Source: Pseudomonadota bacterium
Lineage (GTDB): Bacteria > Pseudomonadota > Gammaproteobacteria > Burkholderiales > Ferrovaceae
Reading direction: 5' to 3'
DNA: 7,647 nucleotides
NCBI GenBank assembly: GCA_021805725.1
Contig: JAJZEH010000094.1
Coordinates: 1-7,647, forward strand
Shown one piece after another: positions 1-7,647 of this stretch; the stretch's first letter is position 1; each line of letters opens with the position of its first letter. The notes under the pieces are model-generated. The model did no database searches, was not told where the DNA came from, and saw only the letters and a program-made list of their open reading frames with translations. The translations under genes and the position numbers were made by a program.

Positions 1-837
1 TTTGCCGAATTCGACCCCTTGCATCCCGAAGAAGCCCGCCCGGGGCAGGCAAGCCTGTGGCACCATCCGGCCCCGGCCCCCGTGGTGCCCGGCGTGCTCA
101 ATCCCGCCAACAGCCCCTATGTGCTGCAATGCCTGGACAGCCTGATCCAGGCCTGCCGCGGTGGCAGCCTGCAGGCGCTCGTCACCGCGCCCTTGCAGAA
201 AAGCGCTATCGTGGATGCCGGCGTCCCCTTCACCGGGCATACCGAATACCTGGCCCGGCAACTGGGCGTACCCCGCGTGGTCATGATGCTGGTGGGTGGT
301 GGCCTGCGCGTGGCACTGGCCACCACGCACCTGCCCCTGAAGGACGTGCCGCAAGCCATCACGCCAGAGGGCCTCAAGGAAACGCTGGACATCCTGGCCC
401 ACGACCTCGCCACGCGCTTTCACTGTCCCCATCCGCGCATCCTGGTGGCGGGGCTCAATCCCCACGCGGGCGAATCGGGTCACCTGGGACGCGAGGACAT
501 CGAGATCATTGCCCCGGCGCTGGAAGCTGCGCGCGCACGCGGCATCGATGCGGTGGGGCCGCTGCCGGCCGACACGCTGTTCGTGCCCCAGCAACTGGCT
601 GGCGCCGACGCCGTGCTGGCCATGTACCATGACCAGGGGCTGCCCGTACTCAAGATGCAAAGTTTTGGCGAAGGCGTCAACGTCACCCTGGGGTTGCCCA
701 TCATCCGCACCTCCGTGGATCACGGCACCGCACTGGACCTGGCCGGCACGGGACGCATCGCGCGTGGCAGCATGGACGCAGCCATCAACCTGGCCCTGGA
801 AATGACGGGGGTGTCTCATGGCGCATCAACCGCGTAA
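1..837 (+). CDS. pdxA: 4-hydroxythreonine-4-phosphate dehydrogenase PdxA (5' end missing)
   Basis: The enzyme oxidises 4-phosphohydroxy-L-threonine with NAD in the DXP-dependent pyridoxal phosphate pathway; it is cytosolic and metal dependent. The frame is open from base 1, so the gene enters from outside the window. About 278 residues are visible, against roughly 330 for the family, so about 50 N-terminal residues are missing. Family motifs seen in order are TAPLQKSAI with GHTEYLA, the metal-ligand stretch [18 protein letters not shown] and [14 protein letters not shown]; the histidines in GHTEYLA, NPHAGE, MYHDQG and SVDHGTA match known metal and substrate ligands. The stop is TAA at 835-837, inside the first codons of rsmA, a 20-bp overlap that suggests translational coupling. 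A TTG at 19-21 is an internal leucine, not the start. The identification is firm. Confidence 0.96.
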   Translation, partial: FAEFDPLHPEEARPGQASLWHHPAPAPVVPGVLNPANSPYVLQCLDSLIQACRGGSLQALVTAPLQKSAIVDAGVPFTGHTEYLARQLGVPRVVMMLVGGGLRVALATTHLPLKDVPQAITPEGLKETLDILAHDLATRFHCPHPRILVAGLNPHAGESGHLGREDIEIIAPALEAARARGIDAVGPLPADTLFVPQQLAGADAVLAMYHDQGLPVLKMQSFGEGVNVTLGLPIIRTSVDHGTALDLAGTGRIARGSMDAAINLALEMTGVSHGASTA

Positions 838-1576
838 GCGTTTTGGTCAGCATTTCCTCACCGATGCCGGCATCATCAACAGCATCCTTGCCGCCATCGA
901 TCCGCGCACGGGCGAAGCCCTGGTGGAAATCGGCCCGGGGCTGGGCGCGCTCACGCTGCCACTGCTGGCACGCGTGGACCACCTCACCGTCATCGAGCTG
1001 GACCGCGACCTGGTGGCCCACTGGCGGGCGCATCCCAAGGCGGCACAACTCACGATTCATGAAGGGGATGCGCTCGCCTTCGACTTTGGCACCCTGGGGA
1101 CGGACCTGCGCTTGGTGGGCAACCTGCCCTACAACATCTCGACGCCGCTGCTGTTTCATCTCGCCACCTTTGCCGCACAGATCCGCGACGCCCATTTCAT
1201 GCTGCAAAAGGAAGTGGTGGCGCGCATGGTGGCCGAACCGGCCACTGCCGATTACGGCCGGCTGTCGGTGATGCTGCAATACCGCTTTCACATGGATGCG
1301 CTGCTGGCGGTGCCGCCTGAGGCCTTCGATCCGCCGCCCAAGGTGGATTCCAGTGTCGTGCGCCTCATTCCCAAGCAGCCCTCCGAGCGTCATGCCCTGG
1401 ATGAGGCACGCCTTGAAACCGTGGTGGCACAGGCGTTTTCGCAACGGCGCAAGATGTTGCGCAGTACGCTCAAGGGCATGATTCCGGAAAGCACGCTGGT
1501 GAAACTGGGCATCGACCCCACCCGGCGCGCCGAGACGCTGACGCTGGAAGAGTTCGTGGGGTTGGCCAACGCCTGA
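818..1576 (+). CDS. rsmA: 16S rRNA (adenine1518-N6/adenine1519-N6)-dimethyltransferase RsmA (KsgA)
   Basis: This 252-residue protein dimethylates two adjacent adenines in the 3'-terminal hairpin of 16S rRNA using S-adenosylmethionine, a late step of 30S subunit maturation. The N-terminal signature RKRFGQHFL is at residues 6-14. The SAM-binding loop [10 protein letters not shown] is at 37-46, with the acidic SAM ligand in VIELD (E60) and another in EGDAL (D84). The catalytic NLPYNIS motif is at 102-108, followed by the [11 protein letters not shown] helix. The C-terminal domain is complete and ends GLANA, and the length is normal. The ATG at 818 fits the family N-terminus and lies inside the pdxA 3' end; a G-rich stretch at 807-811 is a weak ribosome site, so coupling to pdxA is likely. 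pdxA-rsmA adjacency is common in proteobacteria and supports both calls. Confidence 0.97.
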   Translation: MAHQPRKRFGQHFLTDAGIINSILAAIDPRTGEALVEIGPGLGALTLPLLARVDHLTVIELDRDLVAHWRAHPKAAQLTIHEGDALAFDFGTLGTDLRLVGNLPYNISTPLLFHLATFAAQIRDAHFMLQKEVVARMVAEPATADYGRLSVMLQYRFHMDALLAVPPEAFDPPPKVDSSVVRLIPKQPSERHALDEARLETVVAQAFSQRRKMLRSTLKGMIPESTLVKLGIDPTRRAETLTLEEFVGLANA

Positions 1577-1590
1577 TGGTTGCAGGGGCG

Positions 1591-1609
1591 TTTGGGGTCT
1601 GTCCCCAAA
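1591..1609. terminator. Hairpin between convergent rsmA and trpG/pabA
   Basis: A perfect 7-bp inverted repeat, TTTGGGG (1591-1597) and CCCCAAA (1603-1609), flanks the 5-base loop TCTGT. It starts 14 bases after the rsmA stop and ends just at the stop of the convergent gene. The position suits a shared bidirectional terminator. No clear T tract follows on either strand, so it may be only the palindromic core of the local repeat and not a working intrinsic terminator. Confidence 0.3.
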
Positions 1610-1628
1610 TCAGGGTCTGTCCCCAAAT
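1595..1628. repeat. Tandem 16-bp repeat GGGTCTGTCCCCAAAT
   Basis: The 16-base unit occurs at 1595-1610 and again, identically, at 1613-1628, giving a period of 18. The first copy is extended on its left into a full palindrome (TTTGGGG before the loop); the second has only GGG on the left, so its hairpin is weaker. The unit resembles the GGGGTCTGTCCCC/GGGGACAGACCCC dispersed palindromes I remember from several proteobacterial genomes, but this window shows only these two copies. The second copy lies inside the 3' end of the minus-strand amidotransferase gene. Confidence 0.75.
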
Positions 1629-2188
1629 TCCTTGAGGAAATTGTCCAGCAGGGCGTGACCATGTTCGGTGAGGATGGATTCGGGATGGAACTGCACGCCC
1701 TCCACTGCCAGCGTGCGGTGACGCAGCCCCATGATTTCGCCGTCCTCGGTCCAGGCCGTCACTTCGAGGCAGGTGGGCAGGGTTTCGCGGCGCACGGCGA
1801 GCGAGTGGTAGCGGGTGGCCCGAAACGGATTGGGCAGGCCGCGAAACACGCCGGTGTCATTGTGATGCACCTCAGAAACCTTGCCGTGCATCAGCTCCTT
1901 GGCATGCACCACCTCGCCGCCAAAAGCCTCGCCGATGGCCTGATGCCCGAGACACACGCCCAGGATGGGATAGCGCCCTGCATAGGTCTTGATGAGCGGT
2001 ACCGAGATGCCGGCCTCCTTCGGGCTGCAGGGCCCGGGCGAAATGACGATGTATTGCGGCGCCAGCGCCGGAATCTCTTCCAGGGCAATCTGGTCGTTAC
2101 GCCGCACCACCACCGTCTGCCCCAATTCACCAAAGTACTGCACAAGGTTGTAGGTGAAGGAGTCGTAATTGTCGATCATCAGCAACAT
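1610..2188 (-). CDS. trpG: Anthranilate/aminodeoxychorismate synthase glutamine amidotransferase subunit (TrpG/PabA)
   Basis: This 192-residue class I glutamine amidotransferase releases ammonia from glutamine and passes it to a chorismate-using partner: TrpE to make anthranilate, or PabB to make aminodeoxychorismate. The start [18 protein letters not shown] is a textbook family N-terminus. [11 protein letters not shown] (50-60) forms the oxyanion region. The nucleophile Cys79 sits in GVCLGHQ, RYHSL is at 126-130, and the triad is completed by His168 and Glu170 in GVQFHPES. TrpG and PabA cannot be separated from this sequence alone, and one protein often serves both pathways. No partner gene is visible: rsmA converges on one side and the ATPase operon diverges on the other. 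No strong ribosome site precedes the ATG. The last five residues, FGDRP, are encoded by a copy of the GGGTCTGTCCCCAAAT repeat. Confidence 0.95.
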   Translation of the reverse strand: MLLMIDNYDSFTYNLVQYFGELGQTVVVRRNDQIALEEIPALAPQYIVISPGPCSPKEAGISVPLIKTYAGRYPILGVCLGHQAIGEAFGGEVVHAKELMHGKVSEVHHNDTGVFRGLPNPFRATRYHSLAVRRETLPTCLEVTAWTEDGEIMGLRHRTLAVEGVQFHPESILTEHGHALLDNFLKEFGDRP

Positions 2189-2268
2189 GGTTTATTTAAC
2201 CCACTGTTTTGTAAACACTAGCATTGGCGCCCTGTGAAATTTTATCCACGGACACGCCCAATCATTCA

Positions 2269-2296
2269 TTGTCGCCCAGATTAGCCCGACTATAAA
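2269..2296 (+). promoter_or_regulatory. Candidate sigma-70 promoter of the ATPase operon
   Basis: TTGTCG (2269-2274) matches four of six bases of the -35 consensus, and TATAAA (2291-2296) matches five of six of the -10, separated by 16 bases. A start near 2303 would give a leader of about 70 bases before the atpD ATG at 2375. It is the best promoter-like pair I see in the 186-bp divergent gap (2189-2374). On the other strand, TAAAAT (complement of 2239-2244) could be a -10 for trpG/pabA, but I find no good -35 for it. Confidence 0.4.
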
Positions 2297-2301
2297 CCCC
2301 A

Positions 2302-2315
2302 TTGCGCCAGCGCAA
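2302..2315. promoter_or_regulatory. Operator-like palindrome upstream of atpD
   Basis: TTGCGC-CA-GCGCAA is a perfect 6-bp inverted repeat with a 2-base centre. It begins six bases after the candidate -10 box, at the expected transcription start. That placement suits a repressor site. As RNA it could fold into a 5-bp stem with a 4-base loop, followed three bases later by five T residues (2319-2323), so an attenuator-like role is a second possibility. No binding protein is identifiable from this window. Confidence 0.35.
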
Positions 2316-2335
2316 CAATTTTTCAGGGAAAATGA

Positions 2336-4176
<1,841 letters not shown>

Positions 4177-4184
<8 letters not shown>

Positions 4185-4515
4185 AACGCCAGGAAAAGCA
4201 ACGTCGCAGAAGCGGGCGGCATTCAGCCAGCAGGTTGGCGAGCGGGTGGCTCGCAAGCTCAAGGCGCAACGACAGGTCACCCGGATTGTCTGGTCCGGCT
4301 TTGGCATGATGGGCCTGATCGGGTGGTCCGTGGCAGCGCCAACGCTACTCGGTGCGGCACTGGGATTCTGGATAGACAGGCACTACCCCAGCAGCCATTC
4401 CTGGACGCTCATGTTGCTGTCCGTGGGCCTCGGTCTTGGTTGCTTCAACGCATGGCATTGGGTGGCACGGGAAGGCAGGAAAATCAGCGCGCAGGAGGAG
4501 AGCGACCTTGAGTGA
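4177..4515 (+). CDS. atpQ: N-type ATPase small membrane subunit AtpQ (AtpI/AtpZ-like)
   Basis: This 112-residue protein has a basic, soluble N-terminus (1-36) followed by two membrane segments, about 38-65 and 76-97. GWSVAAPTLLGAALGFWID (49-67) and the later LGLGCFNAWHW (85-95) carry the Pro-Gly-Trp-Asp and Gly-Asn-Trp pattern of the short AtpI/AtpZ-like proteins found beside F-type ATPase genes. Such proteins have been linked to c-ring assembly or to divalent cation uptake; the specific role of AtpQ in N-ATPases is not settled to my knowledge. The ATG at 4177 overlaps the atpC stop by 8 bases. An earlier in-frame ATG at 4099 would add a stretch lying wholly inside atpC and is rejected. The place between epsilon and AtpR matches the N-ATPase order. 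Confidence 0.88.
4493..4500 (+). promoter_or_regulatory. Strong Shine-Dalgarno site fixing a TTG start for atpR
   Basis: AGGAGGAG lies in the 3' end of atpQ. Its AGGAGG core ends nine bases before the TTG at 4508, a usable spacing, but 21 bases before the next in-frame ATG at 4520. The site therefore points to TTG as the true start of atpR. Confidence 0.65.
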
Positions 4516-4819
4516 ATTGATGGATGCAGCGGCGGCGGTGGGTGCTGGCATCATGCTCGGTGCGATTTTTTTTGGCGGTCTGTGGTGGACCGTCCGACGG
4601 GGCATTTCATCCAGTCGCGGGGGCTTCTGGTTTCTGGGCAGCATGCTGATTCGCACGGGCATCGTCTTGCTGGGTTTCCGCTATTTCCTTGGGGACGACT
4701 GGAAACGAATGCTCCTGGGCCTGTCTGGATTCGTCATTGCACGCCTGATGGTGATGCAACTCACCAAGGCAACGGAAAAGCCGGCTCAACCGCCCATGGA
4801 GGGCAGACATGCACCTTAG
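4508..4819 (+). CDS. atpR: N-type ATPase membrane subunit AtpR
   Basis: This small, hydrophobic protein of 103 residues is characteristic of N-ATPase operons. Three membrane segments are visible, about 7-29, 38-61 and 67-87. WWTVRRG follows the first. The second contains a buried-looking arginine (R49 in GSMLIRTG), and the third another (R79 in VIARL). Basic residues within the membrane have been suggested to interact with the carboxylates of the c subunit during assembly; for this protein that is inference. The start is taken as TTG at 4508 because of the AGGAGG upstream and the 8-base overlap with the atpQ stop; ATG at 4520 is the alternative and would remove four residues. The frame is open back to an in-frame start at 4436, but that region is atpQ. 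It overlaps atpB by 11 bases. Confidence 0.88.
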   Translation: MSELMDAAAAVGAGIMLGAIFFGGLWWTVRRGISSSRGGFWFLGSMLIRTGIVLLGFRYFLGDDWKRMLLGLSGFVIARLMVMQLTKATEKPAQPPMEGRHAP

Positions 4820-5546
4820 TCCGGACGACATCATTCTCTGGCAGCATGGACTGTTCAAACTCAACGCCACCATCGCATTCACATGGGCCTTGATGTTGGT
4901 GATGGCGCTCGGATCAACGCTTGTGACGAGAAGACTTTCCACGGAGGGGGAGCGATCCCGATGGCAGAATTTCCTGGAAATCATCGTGACCACCATCAAT
5001 CAGCAAATCGTCGAAGTCGGCCTGCGGCAACCCGCAAAATACCTGGGCTTTCTGGGCACCCTGTTTTTATTCATTACCATGGCCAATCTTTTCACCATCG
5101 TTCCGGGCTATGTCCCGCCTACCGCTTCACTTTCCACCAGCGTGGCGCTGGCCATCTGTGTGTTTGTGGCAGTGCCGCTGTTCGGCATCCAGGATCGTGG
5201 ACTTGGTGGATATCTCGGGGCTTATCTGCAGCCAACCTTCATCATGCTGCCCTTCAACATCATCAGCGAACTCTCGCGAACCCTTGCCCTGGCTGTTCGC
5301 CTGTTTGGCAACATGATGAGCGGATCGATGATCCTGGCCATCTTGCTGACCATCACGCCCTTTGTTTTCCCGATTGTCATGAGTGCGCTCGGGCTGCTCA
5401 CGGGCATGGTGCAGGCTTATATATTCAGCATCCTGGCTACGGTCTACATCGCAGCTGCCACTCGCCCGGAAACAACCGCACCGGATCAAGAAGGACAAAA
5501 AAACCAGGACAACCCGGCAAACAACGAGGATACACACCATGGATAG
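4809..5546 (+). CDS. atpB: N-type ATPase Fo subunit a
   Basis: This 245-residue integral membrane protein forms the ion half-channels against the c-ring. It has about five to six membrane segments, at roughly 20-40, 78-100, 108-127, 145-165, 170-190 and 195-217. The essential arginine is R164 in AVRLFGNMMSG, the counterpart of R210 in E. coli subunit a. The next-to-last helix pair ends in MVQAYIFSILATVYI, where family members have a conserved Gln (Q202 here). The C-terminal tail (218-245) is polar and rich in Asn, Gln, Glu and Asp. GGAGGG at 4798-4803 ends five bases before the ATG, a good ribosome site that supports the start despite the 11-base overlap with atpR. The 3' end overlaps atpE by 8 bases. 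The usual Fo partners follow directly. Confidence 0.96.
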   Translation: MHLSPDDIILWQHGLFKLNATIAFTWALMLVMALGSTLVTRRLSTEGERSRWQNFLEIIVTTINQQIVEVGLRQPAKYLGFLGTLFLFITMANLFTIVPGYVPPTASLSTSVALAICVFVAVPLFGIQDRGLGGYLGAYLQPTFIMLPFNIISELSRTLALAVRLFGNMMSGSMILAILLTITPFVFPIVMSALGLLTGMVQAYIFSILATVYIAAATRPETTAPDQEGQKNQDNPANNEDTHHG

Positions 5547-5820
5547 CATGACGCTCATCGCAATTGCCTCAATCGTCGCAGCAGGCCTGACCATTGCATT
5601 GGGAAGCATCGGACCGGCGTTGGGCGAAGGGCGCGCAGTCGCCACGGCATTGAGTGCCCTCGCACAGCAACCTGATGCGGCAACCACCATCACGCGCACC
5701 CTGTTTGTGGGTCTGGCCATGATTGAATCCATTGCGATCTACTGCTTCGTGGTCTCGATGATCCTCATTTTCGCAAACCCATTCTGGAATCATGTCATTG
5801 CCAATTCAGCAGGAAAATGA
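5539..5820 (+). CDS. atpE: N-type ATPase Fo subunit c (rotor ring)
   Basis: This 93-residue hairpin of two membrane helices (about 5-40 and 50-80) is the unit of the rotor ring. Helix 1 has the glycine-rich GSIGPALGEG with Glu at position 30, where the Ilyobacter sodium c subunit has Gln32. Helix 2 has MIESIAIY, giving the ion-carrying E63, S64 and Y68, the same spacing as Glu65, Ser66 and Tyr70 of the sodium-binding c subunit. Two carboxylates per hairpin are typical of N-ATPase c subunits. The cytoplasmic loop reads LAQQPDA, where most c subunits have an Arg-Gln-Pro. The end ANPFWNHV is family-like. The ATG at 5539 has GAGGA eight bases upstream and overlaps the atpB stop by 8 bases. A longer in-frame reading from 5383 lies inside atpB and is rejected. 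Confidence 0.96.
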   Translation: MDSMTLIAIASIVAAGLTIALGSIGPALGEGRAVATALSALAQQPDAATTITRTLFVGLAMIESIAIYCFVVSMILIFANPFWNHVIANSAGK

Positions 5821-5823
5821 ATC

Positions 5824-6591
5824 ATGCTGATCGACTGGTTTACCGTCTTTGCGCAAGTCGTCAATTTCCTCATTCTGGTGTGGCTGTTGAAGCGTTTTCT
5901 ATACCGCCCCATTCTCGATGCCATAGATGCCCGCGAGAAAAGCATCGCCACGCAACTTGCAAATGCCGAATCCATGGGAAAGGAGGCACAGAAAGCGCGT
6001 GACGAGTTCCATCTCAAGAATGAGGCACTTGCCCAACAGCGTACAGCCCTCATGACCCAGGCGATGGACGATGCAAGACATGAACGCCAGCGCCTTCTCG
6101 ATGACGCGCGCCTCGCAGCCGAAGCCTTGAGCGCAAAACGTCTGGAGGCCCTGAACACCGAGATTCGTCAATCTCGCGATGCCATCCTTCGAAAAACCCG
6201 TGATGAGGTCTTTGCCATATCGCGGAAGGCGTTGACGGATCTTGCCGCTACCACCCTTGAAGAGCGCATGGTTGCGGTGTTTATCAGCCGGTTGCATGAA
6301 CTGGATGACGCCCGAAGGAAAATGCTTGCCCAATCTCTTGAAGCAGCGTCAGCTTCCGCGATCGTGCGCAGTGCGTTCGATCTTTCTGCGGCGCAACGCA
6401 CGGCGATTCAAAAGGCCCTCGAAGAAAACCTCAATACCCGCGCGGATGTCCGCTTCGAGACCGCGCCGGACCTCATCAGTGGCATCGAACTCAATGCAAG
6501 CGGGCATACCGTCGCCTGGAGCCTCTCGGATTATCTGGCATCACTTGAAAACGAGATGGACCAACGATTGAAACAGCAGGGCAACGCATGA
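5824..6591 (+). CDS. atpF: N-type ATPase subunit b with delta-like C-terminal region
   Basis: This peripheral-stalk subunit has one N-terminal membrane helix (about 5-25), then [15 protein letters not shown] (27-41), the typical b subunit sequence after the membrane. A long charged, Ala-rich coiled coil spans about 40-150. At 255 residues it is some 100 longer than a usual b subunit of about 156. The extra part (about 155-245) resembles subunit delta: a segment with V-x-SA-x-x-LS-x-x-Q near 181-191, and [17 protein letters not shown] (214-230) followed by [11 protein letters not shown], like the delta pattern P-x-LIGG-x-V-x-x-G-x-x-V-x-x-GS-x-x-x-x-L. No separate atpH lies in the operon between atpF and atpA. 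AGGA at 5811-5814 precedes the ATG by nine bases. The stop overlaps the atpA start as ATGA. Confidence 0.93.
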   Translation: MLIDWFTVFAQVVNFLILVWLLKRFLYRPILDAIDAREKSIATQLANAESMGKEAQKARDEFHLKNEALAQQRTALMTQAMDDARHERQRLLDDARLAAEALSAKRLEALNTEIRQSRDAILRKTRDEVFAISRKALTDLAATTLEERMVAVFISRLHELDDARRKMLAQSLEAASASAIVRSAFDLSAAQRTAIQKALEENLNTRADVRFETAPDLISGIELNASGHTVAWSLSDYLASLENEMDQRLKQQGNA

Positions 6592-7647
6592 ATACCACGC
6601 CCGGTGCGCTTCTGCCCGATTTTGAAAGCGTCTTTGGCGAGATGGCCAAAGTGCGCGAGATGTTCAGGCCCACACTCTCGCTCGGTGAAAAGGGCAGGAT
6701 CACCAGTATTGCCACCGGCATTGCAAAGGTTTCCGGACTTCCTGGCGTGGCCTATGAGGAGGTTCTGAAGTTTTCCGGAGATTTGTATGGCATTGCTTTC
6801 AACGTCGATGAAGACGAAGTCGGCGTTGTGCTTCTGGGCGACTACTGGCACCTGCACGCAGGTGATGCAGTGGAACGCAGGGGGCATGTGATGGACGTGC
6901 CTGTAGGAGATGGATTGATTGGACGAATCGTCAATCCATTGGGCCAACCCATAGACGGCAATGGACCGGTGCATTCCAGCACACGCCTGCCTATCGAACG
7001 CGCAGCGCCGCACATCATGGATCGCGCCGCTGTCACGGTGCCGTTACAAACCGGCATCAAGGTCATTGATGCGCTCATCCCCATTGGACGCGGCCAGCGC
7101 GAGCTGATCATGGGAGACCGTCAAACCGGAAAAACCGCTATTGCACTCGATACGATTCTCAACCAGCGTCACAACAACATCGTGTGCGTTTATTGCGCCA
7201 TCCACCAGCGCGCGTCCGGAATCGCAAAAGTCATCGGCTCGCTTCGCGAAGGCGGTGCGCTGGATTACACCGTCGTTGTCGTCGCGGAAGGCAATGATCC
7301 GCCTGGCTTGGCCTACATTGCCCCCTATGCCGCCACCAGCATCGCCGAGCATTTCATGGAACAGGGTCGCGATGTGCTCATCGTCTACGACGACCTCACC
7401 CAGCATGCGCGCGCCTATCGCGAACTGTCCCTGCTGCTGCGACGACCGCCTGGTCGCGAGGCTTTTCCCGGTGACATCTTCTACATTCATTCACGACTTC
7501 TGGAACGTGCAACGCACCTGCGCCCCGACCTTGGCGGAGGATCACTGACGGCATTGCCCATTATTGAAACCCAGGCACAGGACATTTCGGCCTACATTCC
7601 AACCAATCTGATTTCCATCACGGATGGGCAGATCTATCTCTCTCCGA
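6588..7647 (+). CDS. atpA: N-type ATPase F1 subunit alpha (3' end beyond window)
   Basis: The regulatory nucleotide-binding subunit alternates with beta in the F1 head. The frame starts at the ATG in the ATGA overlap with atpF and stays open to the window edge, giving 353 residues of an expected 500 or so. [18 protein letters not shown] (37-54) is the N-terminal barrel, [13 protein letters not shown] (112-124) and [20 protein letters not shown] (155-174) are classic alpha segments, and Walker A is GDRQTGKT (176-183). [20 protein letters not shown] (263-282) contains the Walker B region, and [19 protein letters not shown] (333-351) is nearly invariant in the family. The arginine finger lies beyond the edge. 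One oddity is AIHQRAS (204-210), where alpha subunits usually read AIGQ-x-x-S. The next expected gene is atpG (gamma). Confidence 0.95.
   Translation, partial: MNTTPGALLPDFESVFGEMAKVREMFRPTLSLGEKGRITSIATGIAKVSGLPGVAYEEVLKFSGDLYGIAFNVDEDEVGVVLLGDYWHLHAGDAVERRGHVMDVPVGDGLIGRIVNPLGQPIDGNGPVHSSTRLPIERAAPHIMDRAAVTVPLQTGIKVIDALIPIGRGQRELIMGDRQTGKTAIALDTILNQRHNNIVCVYCAIHQRASGIAKVIGSLREGGALDYTVVVVAEGNDPPGLAYIAPYAATSIAEHFMEQGRDVLIVYDDLTQHARAYRELSLLLRRPPGREAFPGDIFYIHSRLLERATHLRPDLGGGSLTALPIIETQAQDISAYIPTNLISITDGQIYLSP

Noticed and set aside
57..632. 191-residue open frame on the + strand inside pdxA
   Set aside because: High GC creates long open shadow frames; the translation is rich in Arg, Gly and Pro, while the pdxA frame carries all family motifs.
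785..1444. 219-residue open frame on the - strand opposite rsmA
   Set aside because: It covers rsmA in antisense, has no recognisable motif and no ribosome site of note.
1591..1628. CRISPR array or insertion sequence end
   Set aside because: There are only two 16-base copies with a two-base gap, no spacers, no transposase gene and no terminal repeats of an inserted element.
1580..2221. 213-residue open frame on the + strand opposite trpG/pabA
   Set aside because: It is the antisense of a gene with an intact catalytic triad; its translation shows no recognisable domain and it starts inside the repeat region.
5127..5732. 201-residue open frame on the - strand across atpB and atpE
   Set aside because: It crosses two well supported genes in antisense and its translation is a low-complexity shadow.
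7044..7490. 148-residue open frame on the - strand within atpA
   Set aside because: It is the antisense shadow of a conserved ATPase core; atpA reads through on the + strand without interruption.

Overview
This window looks like the chromosome of a GC-rich proteobacterium. The pdxA-rsmA gene order and the residue style of RsmA and the TrpG/PabA protein fit a betaproteobacterium best. That placement is recognition from memory, not a search result. There are three blocks.

Block 1 (1-1576, + strand) is housekeeping. It holds the 3' part of pdxA (vitamin B6 synthesis), overlapping by 20 bp with a complete rsmA/ksgA (16S rRNA dimethyladenosine methyltransferase). Block 2 (1577-2188) is a convergent gene on the - strand, a class I glutamine amidotransferase subunit of the TrpG/PabA type, standing without a trpE/pabB or trpD neighbour in view. 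Between rsmA and this gene lies a tandem 16-bp repeat (GGGTCTGTCCCCAAAT). One copy is read through by the amidotransferase gene and supplies its last five residues and part of the stop context.

Block 3 (2375 to the window end, + strand) is an alternative F-type ATPase operon in the order atpD-atpC-atpQ-atpR-atpB-atpE-atpF-atpA. This is the arrangement known as the N-ATPase (atpDCQRBEFAG); the expected atpG lies beyond the window, and atpA is cut by the edge. The beta and epsilon genes lead the operon. Two small membrane genes (atpQ, atpR) precede the a subunit. There is no separate delta gene, and the b subunit is about 255 residues, with a C-terminal region resembling the delta subunit. The c subunit carries a carboxylate in each transmembrane hairpin arm (E30 and E63) plus the Ser and Tyr of the sodium-site pattern. 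Nearly every junction in the operon overlaps, so the genes are probably translated as one coupled message from a promoter in the 186-bp gap upstream of atpD.

Hand-counted samples show lower GC in the ATPase operon (47-55%) than in pdxA/rsmA (72-77%). This agrees with the N-ATPase being a laterally carried, accessory second ATPase. The system is a described family. What deserves attention here is the ion-site chemistry, the b-delta chimera, a non-canonical c-loop, an operator-like palindrome before atpD, and the repeat-derived C-terminus of TrpG/PabA. I saw no tRNA, rRNA, CRISPR array or transposase gene.
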